Assembly: GCA_003567135.1 (NCBI GenBank)
Contig: PXAI01000008.1
Location: forward strand, 1 to 20,958
Reading direction: 5' to 3'
DNA from: Balneolia bacterium
GTDB taxonomy: Bacteria; Bacteroidota; Rhodothermia; Balneolales; Cyclonatronaceae
DNA: 20,958 bases
In this document: positions 1 through 7,162 of the stretch, in pieces
Layout: each line of letters starts with the position of its first letter
Numbering within the stretch: the first letter of the stretch is position 1
Made by a program: the position numbers and the translations under genes
The notes under the pieces: generated by a model
What the model saw: only the letters and a program-made list of their open reading frames with translations
Told to the model about the DNA's origin: nothing
Database searches by the model: none

Positions 1-750
1 ACGAAAAAAGTACAGCAGGAAATTGGCGCCGGCGGCCTGATCTACATTAAGAATAACGAGGATGAAGTGTATTCCTCCGTTTCCAAATTCGTTAGTGCAG
101 AGATGATCGGTGATATCGTAACGGAAAGCGGCGCGGCAAAGGGGGATCTGATCCTGATCCTTGCAGGCCCGCAAAAAACAGTTTACGACCAGCTTGGCGC
201 GCTCAGGCTGATGGTTGCGAAGGATTACGATCTGATCGATACATCAAAAAATAATCTGCTCTGGGTTACCGATTTCCCGCTTCTCGAATTTGATGAGGAG
301 GACGGACGTTACTACGCGATGCACCATCCGTTTACATCACCGATGCCGGAAGATGTGGATAAAATGGACAGCGATCCCGGAAATGTTCGCGCCCGCGCTT
401 ACGATCTGGTGATGAACGGCAGCGAAATTGGCGGCGGTTCCATTCGTATCCACGAATATGATATGCAGGAGCGGATGTTCCGCCTGCTTGGAATTGGCGA
501 AGAAGAAGCCCGCGAAAAATTCGGTTTTCTGCTTGATGCGTTCAGCTACGGAGCACCGCCGCACGGTGGAATCGCCCTCGGCCTCGACCGGATCGTGATG
601 CTGCTTGCCGGTGCGAAAAGCCTGCGTGAGGTCATCGCATTCCCGAAAAACCAGAAAGCGCAAAGCACGATGGATAACTGCCCGGATGTGGTTGACAAAA
701 CCCAGCTCGATGAACTCTACATCCAGCTGAAACCGATTCAGCAGAAGTAG
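1..750 (+). CDS. aspS: Aspartyl-tRNA synthetase, C-terminal part (5' end outside window)
   Basis: Class II synthetase that charges tRNA-Asp (or tRNA-Asp/Asn) in the cytoplasm. The frame is open from base 1, so the gene starts before the window; the internal GTG at 67 is not the start. The 249 residues seen are the last two fifths of a bacterial enzyme of about 590 residues. They begin in the bacterial GAD insertion (GDLILILAGP near residue 47). The catalytic core follows: WVTDFPLLEF, AMHHPFTSP, NGSEIGGGSIRIH, and class II motif 3, GGIALGLDRIVMLLAG, at bases 565-612, which holds the ATP-binding Arg. The tail LREVIAFPKNQKAQSTM is typical of bacterial AspRS. Whether the enzyme is discriminating or not cannot be judged, because the anticodon-binding domain is missing. 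The DUF429 gene follows 11 bp after the stop, so the two may be co-transcribed. Confidence 0.97.
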   Translation, partial: TKKVQQEIGAGGLIYIKNNEDEVYSSVSKFVSAEMIGDIVTESGAAKGDLILILAGPQKTVYDQLGALRLMVAKDYDLIDTSKNNLLWVTDFPLLEFDEEDGRYYAMHHPFTSPMPEDVDKMDSDPGNVRARAYDLVMNGSEIGGGSIRIHEYDMQERMFRLLGIGEEEAREKFGFLLDAFSYGAPPHGGIALGLDRIVMLLAGAKSLREVIAFPKNQKAQSTMDNCPDVVDKTQLDELYIQLKPIQQK

Positions 751-761
751 AAAACGACGTA

Positions 762-1484
762 ATGACCGATCAGCTTCGCACGATGGGAATTGATGGCTGC
801 CGCGCCGGGTGGCTGGCCATCTGTCTGGATGAAGGCCGTGAAAGCCACCATCTCATCCGGACTCCCGGCGATCTGGCGGCATTTTTTTACGCGTCTGACG
901 TCACACTGATTGATGTCCCCATAGGCTTGTCAGACGACAGCTCAACCCGCATGTGCGACGATCTGCTGCGAAGAATTCTGGGTCCGGAATACCGGAGCTC
1001 CGTCTTTTCGCCGCCCGTCCGCGATGCCCTGATGTTCGACGATTACAAAGCCGCGTGTGACCTGAACAAACAGCGATCCGGCAAGCGATTCTCGATTCAG
1101 GCGTGGAACATCGTGCCGAAAATCAGAACGGTGGATACCATTTTACAGCAGGAAAAACAGCTTCAGGGATCGGTTTTTGAGTCGCACCCCGAACTGCTTT
1201 TTAAAAAACTGAACCGCGGCGGACCGTTACTGCCGAAGAAGAAAACGAAAGAGGGAATTGAGGCGCGTCGTACGCTGCTTTCCGGCGTCTCCGAAAAAGC
1301 GGCTGAGATTGAGGAAGAGATTCGCGCAAAGTTCAGGAAGTCAGAAGTAAAAGATGATGATATTCTGGACGCCCTGGTACTTGCCCACGCTGCCGCGCAA
1401 ACCTCGCAAAAACCGCTCCGTTCGCTTCCCATCCCCCCTGAAAAAGACCGCACCGGTCTGGGAATGGCAATTCATTTTGTTTGA
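762..1484 (+). CDS. DUF429 family protein (predicted RNase H-like nuclease)
   Basis: 240 residues, a normal length for DUF429. Visible family motifs in order: GIDGCRAGW (residues 9-17, an RNase H-like first strand with an Asp), LIDVPIGL (about 49-56), the RMCDDLLRRILG...SVFSPPVRDAL block (about 63-90), QAWNIVPKIRTVD (about 113-125), ESHPELLF (about 140-147) and the late acidic motif DDDILDALVLAHA (about 198-210). The acidic residues in the first and last motifs are where RNase H-fold enzymes hold metal, so nuclease activity is predicted, but to my knowledge no substrate is established. The start at 762 is preferred because it follows aspS closely. The ATG at 783 (MGIDGC) is an equally plausible alternative. 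Neither has a clear ribosome binding site. Confidence 0.85.
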   Translation: MTDQLRTMGIDGCRAGWLAICLDEGRESHHLIRTPGDLAAFFYASDVTLIDVPIGLSDDSSTRMCDDLLRRILGPEYRSSVFSPPVRDALMFDDYKAACDLNKQRSGKRFSIQAWNIVPKIRTVDTILQQEKQLQGSVFESHPELLFKKLNRGGPLLPKKKTKEGIEARRTLLSGVSEKAAEIEEEIRAKFRKSEVKDDDILDALVLAHAAAQTSQKPLRSLPIPPEKDRTGLGMAIHFV

Positions 1485-1486
1485 GT

Positions 1487-1503
1487 GCGCAAAAGCATTG
1501 CGC
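1487..1503 (+). terminator. Small hairpin just after the DUF429 stop
   Basis: GCGCAA (1487-1492), loop AAGCA, TTGCGC (1498-1503): a perfect 6-bp stem starting 3 bases after the stop codon. It has no T-run behind it, so it may stabilise the 3' end rather than act as an intrinsic terminator. Confidence 0.3.
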
Positions 1504-1600
1504 CATAATTGTATCTGAACAACCAGATTCGACACCAGCCGACAAGAGTGAAGTGACGTAATATACGCTGCGTTGAGCTAAGAAAAACAATGCTTTAATT

Positions 1601-1753
1601 TCTCCCCCTTTCGAAGGGGGCTGGGGGGATGATTCTTTCGCTTTGCCCAGATACGAGATCTCATTTTGAGAATATTCAGTTCCCGTGAAACCGTCTTTTT
1701 TTAGTTGCTAAAGCAGATCATCCCCTTTACCTAATTCGCAAGGGGGATGATCT
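1601..1753. repeat. C/G-run palindromic intergenic repeat pair
   Basis: Two hairpins lie in the gap between convergent genes. The first is CCCCCTT (1604-1610), loop TCG, AAGGGGG (1614-1620), followed by CTGGGGGGATGATT. The second is AGATCATCCCCTT (1715-1727) paired with AAGGGGGATGATCT (1740-1753), a stem of about 13 bp with one bulged G. The GGGGGGATGAT beside the first hairpin can also pair with ATCATCCCC of the second, so the whole 150 bases may fold as one structure. Sequences of this look are, from memory, common dispersed repeats in Bacteroidota-like genomes. They may also serve as a bidirectional terminator between the DUF429 gene and the large exported protein. The rest of the 1485-1800 gap holds no gene that I can support. 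Confidence 0.6.
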
Positions 1754-1800
1754 ACATTGCAACTCTATTAACCAATTTTCACGATCAGTTATGTGAGTGT

Positions 1801-4800
1801 CTATTTCACCAGGGTCATTTTTTTAACATGAACCGTTGATCCTGCCTGTAATCTGTAGAGGTAAACACCACTTGCCAGATTTTGGGCATCGAACGTTACG
1901 GTATGCGTACCGGCACTCTGCAGCTCATTAGCTAATATGGCCACGAGCTGTCCCTGAATGTTGTACACTTCAAGTCGAACATCGGCAGACTCTGGTAAGT
2001 CATAGCTGATTTGAGTTGTCGGGTTGAACGGGTTCGGGTAGTTTTGGCTAAGGGATATTTTTCGCGGCAGATCTTCACCGGGCTCAACACTGGTAAACAT
2101 TGCCGTTGTGAAACTCCATACCGCCGACCACTCGCCGGAACCGTTTTCATTCACAGCCCGGACTCGCCAGAAATAGGTTGTCAGCTCTTCAAAATCGACC
2201 AGATCGGTAACGTCGATCATGTTGTCTTCAATATCACCAACTTCAGCGAAAACATCCTCAAAATCATCTGAAGCAGAAATTTGCATCGTGTAGGAATCCG
2301 TATTCTCTGTTTCATCCCAGATGAAGACAAAATCCTCTACGTCGGTTGCCTCATTTTCAGGAGAAACGAGCGTTGGCGCATCCGGAATAACCGGCGCGTC
2401 AACTTCATTGCCTTCCAGGGCAACGTTGTTAAAGGTGACTCGGTTGCCGTCTTCCGCTTCGCCATTGGGTACGTCGAAACGAATACGCACTTTGAAATGC
2501 TCGTTATTTGCCGCTTCTTCGATATCGGAGAAATCTACGAAGTAGAGCTGGTACTGATCGGTCATGAGCGGTTTATAGCTGTCAGACTCTGAAAGCAATT
2601 CGTTTGTCCATTCGGGATTATCGGCAGAAACAGAATACTCAATAAAGAGTCCTTCCGCGGCGCCTTCATCTTTTGCTGCAAAACTGAACAGCAGATTTTC
2701 AAATCCAACCGAAGGCATGTGGAAAATCATGGTGTTTTCACCATTCGGTCCTTCAAATGGCTGGGTGATCTGAATACCACGCATTTCGGAATCCTCAAAC
2801 TGAATATCCTGATTGCCATCCGGGCGATAGTTTAGCTCGGTTGGCCGGTTTCTCCGCTCCATGGAACCTCTTCGGTCCGTATCAGGATATCCTTCGAGGG
2901 ATGACATAAACTCGAGCGTGGCATCGGTATCCTCCGGGAAAACCGGGTTGATGAACTCCAGTTCGGTATTATTCGGAACATCATTTCCAAAGAACCAGAA
3001 ATATGCCAATTCTTCCCTTTCTGCGGTTTCGAAATTAGCAGTGAGGTGCAGATCATTTTCAGGCATTTCGAACGTGTATTCCAGATCAGTGCTAACCTGC
3101 GTTTCGTCGTCGAACCATCCCTCAAAAATGAATCCGGTATTTGGGGAAACTGATACGGTTACGCTTTCGCCGACCTCAAAGGTTCCTTCTCCATCCAGTA
3201 CCGCAGCACCCGATATGTTTGTATTAAGAGTGAGTTCATAGGTTACAGGATCAGCGATGATTACTGTGGCAGTATATTCAGCCTCAGATCCATCTTGAGC
3301 TGTTACGGTATAGGTAACCGGTTCTGAGAAATCCTGCGCCACGCCGGAAGCCGGATTCAGGTCTGCACCAGTAAATTCAATAGTGGGTACAAGCTCAGTA
3401 ACGTCTGTTCCGACTGGAACTGTGGCCGTAATGGTAAGCAGTTCCTGATCAATCACTCCGACTATTTCAGGTGTAAAATCCTCAAACACAAACGAGGTGA
3501 TTTCTTTGGTTTCATCCACCGCAATTCTCGCAACAGCCAGGAAACCTGAAGATGTAAAACCTTCTGTTGAAAGGATAACGCTTCCTGTAACGCTGCCGCC
3601 AATACTTGCTCCATTCAGCAGGATTCGCAGCTCTTCGGGGTTTTCTACTTCATCAGGTAGCTGAAGGGCGATATTGGCCGAATTCAGAACGGCATTATCT
3701 GAGTAATCGAATGCGTAGTATACTTCCCCGAAAAACTCATTATATCCATCTGGTAATTCGAAGGGCGGGTCTGAAAAATCATCCGCGCTGAGTGCTTCCA
3801 GCGTATACGTTACTTCATCATCGGTATTGTGATCAAGAAAGAGTGCTGCCGGCCAGTACGTATCCGTACCGAGAGGATATTCTAAAACTAAATCACCTTC
3901 CTGAGCCGCGGCTCTTGTAAGTGATCCGTTTATAAAGCGATCCTCGTTAACGCCTGTGATTTCAGCATCGGCACCAACCTGAAGGAGGGCGTCGGTTTCA
4001 ACAGAAATAATTCCGCTTTCAAATACAAGCTCATCATTAATAAAGAGAGTGCCTGAAAGTGACATCCCCAGCGGATTATTTAGTACAAAAATGTCAAAGT
4101 CGGCAACAGATGAATCGAACGTTTGTGCGTCCGTGCCGTTCATGGTGAGTTTATTGATAGAATCTACTGAGCCGGCAAATCCGTCTTCAATAATAAAATC
4201 GCCACCTACAAAAACCTCATTATCGTAAAAACGAATGCGCCCGTCGGCACCGGACTCAACAATGAAATCGCCTTTGATTGTAAAGACGTCCGTTGAGCCG
4301 TCGCGGAAACGGAACTGGCCGTCGGTATTGGCAACCCGTACGATAATGTTATTGAGTTCAGCTACAGGATTGTCACTATCGTTATCATTATCGCGAATAT
4401 TGAAATTGTTATCATCACCACTTCCGTTTACGATACCTTCTTCTGTTCCCGCGAGAATAAGCGTTCCGGTAAAGTCATAGCTGCCGTCTCCGTCGATATT
4501 CACGCTGTTTCCGGCATATATGGTTTGTCCGTTATCGGCCAGGCTTGCGGAACCTGAAATATTGAACGTCAGCTGACTGTCCGTTGAGATGGTTGTTCCG
4601 CCGTTACCGGCATCTAATTCAAAACTCCCTTCGGATTTAATGACACTGATTTCATAACTGCGGAAGATGTTTCCGTTTGCCGAAATAACCTGGTTTCCTG
4701 ATCCGGTGAAGAAAAACTCATACTCATCAAAACCTCTTGACCGGGGCATCGTTACGGCCCCTTCAAGGGATAAATTGCCGGTTACGGTTATATCTCCGTC

Positions 4801-5973
4801 GCCTGAAAATACCGGATTGATGTTATCGATAACAAGATTTCCAAAAGTAGTATAGGGGATTTGAACTGCATCACCGGAAAATATTACTGTGGAGCCGGAT
4901 TCAGCGGAACCCAGATCAGGCTGATCAGCATTCTCAAGTTGCAGCACGGCATCGGATTTAACGTCAACAAGAGCATCAAAAGCAGCTTGAACGATCAGGG
5001 ATCTGCCTTCAGCTACGATTACTCTCGATCCGGATCCTGATACTTCCCAGGCGCTGGATAAAGTTGCGGCAGCGGCATTGTTATCTACTACAAAAATCTG
5101 GCTGTCTGATGTGAAATCCACGGGGTTGTCGCCGGTTCCGTCTTCGTTACGTCCCCAGGATGCGATGTTTGTTAAGTCACCGGTTCCGTCGTAGTAATAC
5201 GTCGTAAGGCCGGAAAATGGCGCACCGTCGAGGGCAACGTTGTTGAAGGTTACTCTTTCGCCGTCATTTTCGGTGCCGTCTTCCACATCGAAGCGAACAC
5301 GGACTTTAAAATTCGGGTTATTAGCCGCTTCCTCTATACCGGTGAAGTCAACCGTGTAAACCTGGTACGTATCTGTTTCTAAAGACTGATTTATCTCACC
5401 GGCATCTAACCCTGTGGTAATCCAGACCGGATCACCGCTGACAACAGAGTAGTCGAATATCAATCCTTCAGCGGCGCCCTCATCCATAGCTGCTAACGTT
5501 AACACAATATCCTCAAAACCAGCTGTGGACATATTGAAAACCATCGTGTTTTCGCCATTTGGGCCTTCAAAGGGTTGCTTAACCTGGATAGCACGCATAC
5601 CAGAATTGGCAAATGGGATGTTGTTGTTACCCTCAGGCCGGTAGTTGAGTTCAGTAGGCCTGTTTGTGCGCTCCATGGCACCATCACGGTCTGTATCCGG
5701 ATAGCCTTCTAATGATGACAAGAAAATGAGCTCAGCGGTCGTGTTAGTCGAAAAAACCGCATCAATAGATTCCAGTTCGGTGTTATTCGGTAAATCGCTG
5801 CCAAAAAAGAAAAAGTGAATAAGTTCTCCGGTAGTTTCATTTTCTTCACCCGGCTGGTTTGGCGGGCCGGGTAATCCGGGTTGATTACTCTGGGCCACTG
5901 AATAGTTTGGCATCATAAGAATGTATCCAGCCAAAAAGAGAGACGCAGTCAGTACGTACATCAGTTTTTTCAT
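1801..5973 (-). CDS. Large multidomain exported protein with T9SS type A sorting domain
   Basis: 1390 residues, predicted to be exported by Sec and then across the outer membrane by the type IX system. Domains: signal peptide 1-28 (hydrophobic core, ending SVAQ); Pro/Gly-rich linker 29-48; module A 51-252; a beta-strand-repeat region about 255-690 (YYYDGTGDLTNIASWG, then WEVSGSGSRVIV and many GN/GD strand repeats, probably a beta-helix); about 690-820 a less typical segment; a DUF5018-like domain about 824-907 (PVGTDVTELVPTIEF, DFSEPVTYTVTAQDGS); an InlB/Flg_new-like repeat 910-982 (GFIFEGWF, LTANFE); module A', a second copy of A, 988-1188; a fibronectin type III domain about 1198-1292 (YFWRVRAVNENGSGEWS); and a T9SS sorting domain 1306-1390 (SLSQNYPNPFNPTTQISYDLP, ending VKKMTLVK). 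No catalytic residues are recognised, so an adhesive or structural surface role is inferred. The start lies 6 residues before the hydrophobic core, with a KK n-region and no Shine-Dalgarno sequence. Confidence 0.95.
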   Translation of the reverse strand: MKKLMYVLTASLFLAGYILMMPNYSVAQSNQPGLPGPPNQPGEENETTGELIHFFFFGSDLPNNTELESIDAVFSTNTTAELIFLSSLEGYPDTDRDGAMERTNRPTELNYRPEGNNNIPFANSGMRAIQVKQPFEGPNGENTMVFNMSTAGFEDIVLTLAAMDEGAAEGLIFDYSVVSGDPVWITTGLDAGEINQSLETDTYQVYTVDFTGIEEAANNPNFKVRVRFDVEDGTENDGERVTFNNVALDGAPFSGLTTYYYDGTGDLTNIASWGRNEDGTGDNPVDFTSDSQIFVVDNNAAAATLSSAWEVSGSGSRVIVAEGRSLIVQAAFDALVDVKSDAVLQLENADQPDLGSAESGSTVIFSGDAVQIPYTTFGNLVIDNINPVFSGDGDITVTGNLSLEGAVTMPRSRGFDEYEFFFTGSGNQVISANGNIFRSYEISVIKSEGSFELDAGNGGTTISTDSQLTFNISGSASLADNGQTIYAGNSVNIDGDGSYDFTGTLILAGTEEGIVNGSGDDNNFNIRDNDNDSDNPVAELNNIIVRVANTDGQFRFRDGSTDVFTIKGDFIVESGADGRIRFYDNEVFVGGDFIIEDGFAGSVDSINKLTMNGTDAQTFDSSVADFDIFVLNNPLGMSLSGTLFINDELVFESGIISVETDALLQVGADAEITGVNEDRFINGSLTRAAAQEGDLVLEYPLGTDTYWPAALFLDHNTDDEVTYTLEALSADDFSDPPFELPDGYNEFFGEVYYAFDYSDNAVLNSANIALQLPDEVENPEELRILLNGASIGGSVTGSVILSTEGFTSSGFLAVARIAVDETKEITSFVFEDFTPEIVGVIDQELLTITATVPVGTDVTELVPTIEFTGADLNPASGVAQDFSEPVTYTVTAQDGSEAEYTATVIIADPVTYELTLNTNISGAAVLDGEGTFEVGESVTVSVSPNTGFIFEGWFDDETQVSTDLEYTFEMPENDLHLTANFETAEREELAYFWFFGNDVPNNTELEFINPVFPEDTDATLEFMSSLEGYPDTDRRGSMERRNRPTELNYRPDGNQDIQFEDSEMRGIQITQPFEGPNGENTMIFHMPSVGFENLLFSFAAKDEGAAEGLFIEYSVSADNPEWTNELLSESDSYKPLMTDQYQLYFVDFSDIEEAANNEHFKVRIRFDVPNGEAEDGNRVTFNNVALEGNEVDAPVIPDAPTLVSPENEATDVEDFVFIWDETENTDSYTMQISASDDFEDVFAEVGDIEDNMIDVTDLVDFEELTTYFWRVRAVNENGSGEWSAVWSFTTAMFTSVEPGEDLPRKISLSQNYPNPFNPTTQISYDLPESADVRLEVYNIQGQLVAILANELQSAGTHTVTFDAQNLASGVYLYRLQAGSTVHVKKMTLVK
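2410..3012 (-). repeat. Internal duplication, second copy (module A', residues 988-1188)
   Basis: This encodes the second copy of a module of about 200 residues in the exported protein. It shares long identical runs with the first copy: PNNTELE, SSLEGYPDTDR, NRPTELNYRP, QPFEGPNGENTM, DEGAAEG, IEEAANN and VTFNNVAL. Well over half of the residues match by eye. The DNA differs at many third positions, so the duplication is not recent. Confidence 0.92.
5218..5823 (-). repeat. Internal duplication, first copy (module A, residues 51-252)
   Basis: First copy of the duplicated module, directly after the signal peptide and linker. It is predicted to be mostly beta strand and ends in the strand motif VRVRFDV...RVTFNNVALDG, which recalls carbohydrate-binding-type jelly rolls. 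I do not recognise it as a named family. Confidence 0.92.
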
Positions 5974-6309
5974 ATCGCCATTATTTTATATGTAGGTTTG
6001 GACATTAAATTGCGGATAATGTGCAAATATTATGCGATTATTCCAATGCACGGTTTTTGCAATGAATTGAGAATAAATCCTATAATCACTTGCCTGACAA
6101 TAGTATAAAACCTTTGTGTTACTATTAGATTAAGTTTGAAAATTTTGTGAGCAGGGATTAATCCGGATGTTTTCCGATTGAAGGCGAAGGTATTAAATCC
6201 TGTGTAAGAACACTCGATGTGACCAGAGTATGTATTTTCTGCTTCACTGCAGTCAGCGTGTGTACTTCAGTTCGGGTTCTTAATTCCCCATCACGCTTTC
6301 CTGAAGCCG
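5974..6309. other. A/T-rich intergenic gap, upstream of the exported-protein gene
   Basis: 336 bases between the start of the exported protein and the stop of the HTH gene, both on the minus strand. It must hold the promoter of the exported protein, but I cannot place a convincing -33/-7 pair. The 5' leader just before the ATG is A/T-rich. The only open frame noted is the short one overlapping the HTH stop, listed separately. Confidence 0.5.
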
Positions 6310-6313
6310 TCAC
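6158..6313 (-). other. Short open frame overlapping the HTH stop (GTGA junction)
   Basis: A GTG at 6313-6311 overlaps the TGA stop of the HTH gene, giving the GTGA arrangement typical of translational coupling, and opens a 51-codon frame ending at TAA (6160-6158). The protein (VTASGKRDGELRTRTEV...) resembles nothing I know and not the N-terminus of HipA. It could be chance, or what is left where a coupled toxin gene once began. Confidence 0.2.
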
Positions 6314-6639
6314 TTCACCAACCCCCCCTTTTTCTCTTTGGAGCCTTTTTTAGATATCAACCCGGCATCCTGAATTTTTCTCCCAAGTTCATCATCTGAA
6401 GCCAGTTCTAAAATATCCTTATTCAGACCCAGAGCGGTAAGAACCTGGAAATAGTTTCCCATCGCCACGCCCGGATCACCTTTTTCTATTCTCCACAGAG
6501 TTGATGTGCCAATATCAGCACGTTCTGAGATCTGCTCAGCACTCAATTTTCTTCGTAATCGTGCTAACTTGAACTGTTCTCCGACTTGTTGGAGCATCCG
6601 TTCATGTTTGGGAAGTAATATGGGGCGTTTTTTATTCAT
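6310..6639 (-). CDS. XRE-type HTH regulator, HipB-like antitoxin without a visible toxin
   Basis: 109 residues. A five-helix XRE/Cro domain spans about residues 16-75: GEQFKLARLRRKLSAEQISERADIGTS carries the helix-turn-helix, and TLWRIEKGDPG is the family signature. The next part, MGNYFQVLTALGLNKDILELA plus DDELGRKIQDA, matches what I know of HipB-like regulators that precede HipA-family kinases in Bacteroidota and Proteobacteria. The tail (SKKGSKEKKGG) is Lys-rich and probably disordered. In the usual order HipA would start at the stop codon of this gene, yet the following 336 bases hold no HipA. It is either a solitary regulator or an antitoxin that outlived its toxin. A palindromic operator directly before its ATG suggests self-repression. 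Confidence 0.88.
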   Translation of the reverse strand: MNKKRPILLPKHERMLQQVGEQFKLARLRRKLSAEQISERADIGTSTLWRIEKGDPGVAMGNYFQVLTALGLNKDILELASDDELGRKIQDAGLISKKGSKEKKGGLVK

Positions 6640-6642
6640 AAC

Positions 6643-6658
6643 ATTTCATATGTGAAAT
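6643..6658. promoter_or_regulatory. Palindromic operator before the HTH gene
   Basis: ATTTCATATGTGAAAT: perfect 6-bp arms ATTTCA/TGAAAT around a 4-base centre, ending 4 bases before the HTH start codon. A second half-site, ATATGAAA, lies at 6682-6689. The position, just downstream of the proposed -7 element, fits autorepression by the HTH protein. This is inference from symmetry and place. Confidence 0.55.
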
Positions 6659-6689
6659 AAAATATACGGTTTATATATCAAATATGAAA
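6659..6689 (-). promoter_or_regulatory. Putative Bacteroidota-type promoter of the HTH gene
   Basis: On the minus strand TTTC (6689-6686), an exact 19-base spacer, then TATATTTT (6666-6659). This is one mismatch in each box from the TTTG-N19-TAnnTTTG promoter of Bacteroidota. The operator overlaps the expected transcription start. Confidence 0.45.
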
Positions 6690-6704
6690 CTTTACAGGAC
6701 TGTC

Positions 6705-6989
6705 TCAAAGCCCGTCATCAAATAACGGCTTATCCACCGTATCGATAATTACCGTATGGAATTCCGTATCGAACCACTTATGAAATAGTTTTAGTGTCAG
6801 AGGTTTGGGCCAGAGATCCGGATCAGTGTACCATCCTTCCAGCTCTGATTCGAATAGATTTTTGAAATTCATTCTGATCCAGGCTTGCTGCGTCTCTTCA
6901 AAGTCACCATCTTTAACAGGATCGGCTTCATTGATCCATTGGATGGCAGGTTTTTTGTATCGAAGTATTAGTGCAGTTCGGTTGACCAT
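6705..6989 (-). CDS. Small conserved-type hypothetical protein
   Basis: 94 residues with no signal peptide or membrane segment, and rich in Trp (6) and acidic residues. The start MVNRTALILRYKKPAIQWINEADP and the end block NLFESELEGWYTDPDLWPKPLTLKLFHKWFDTEFHTVIID resemble a small family of uncharacterised bacterial proteins that I know only as hypothetical. From memory the family is about 120-140 residues long, with a middle strand segment (a 'VYLI'-like motif) that is absent here between residues 27 and 33. This copy may therefore carry an internal deletion. It lies 65 bp upstream of the HTH gene on the same strand, but that gene appears to have its own promoter. No function is assigned. Confidence 0.7.
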   Translation of the reverse strand: MVNRTALILRYKKPAIQWINEADPVKDGDFEETQQAWIRMNFKNLFESELEGWYTDPDLWPKPLTLKLFHKWFDTEFHTVIIDTVDKPLFDDGL

Positions 6990-7162
6990 GTGGTTGGTTT
7001 TGGATTCGTTTTAAGTAACCTGAGTTTAAAGTATGAAATCTGTTCTTCCCTGCATAAGGAAACCAGTTTTCAGCCCTTATAAATCTGCTCCTGATGCCAG
7101 TTTAAAATAGTCTGGATTAATACACTTTGATGTCTTAGGATAATTCCCTTAAAACCCCACCC

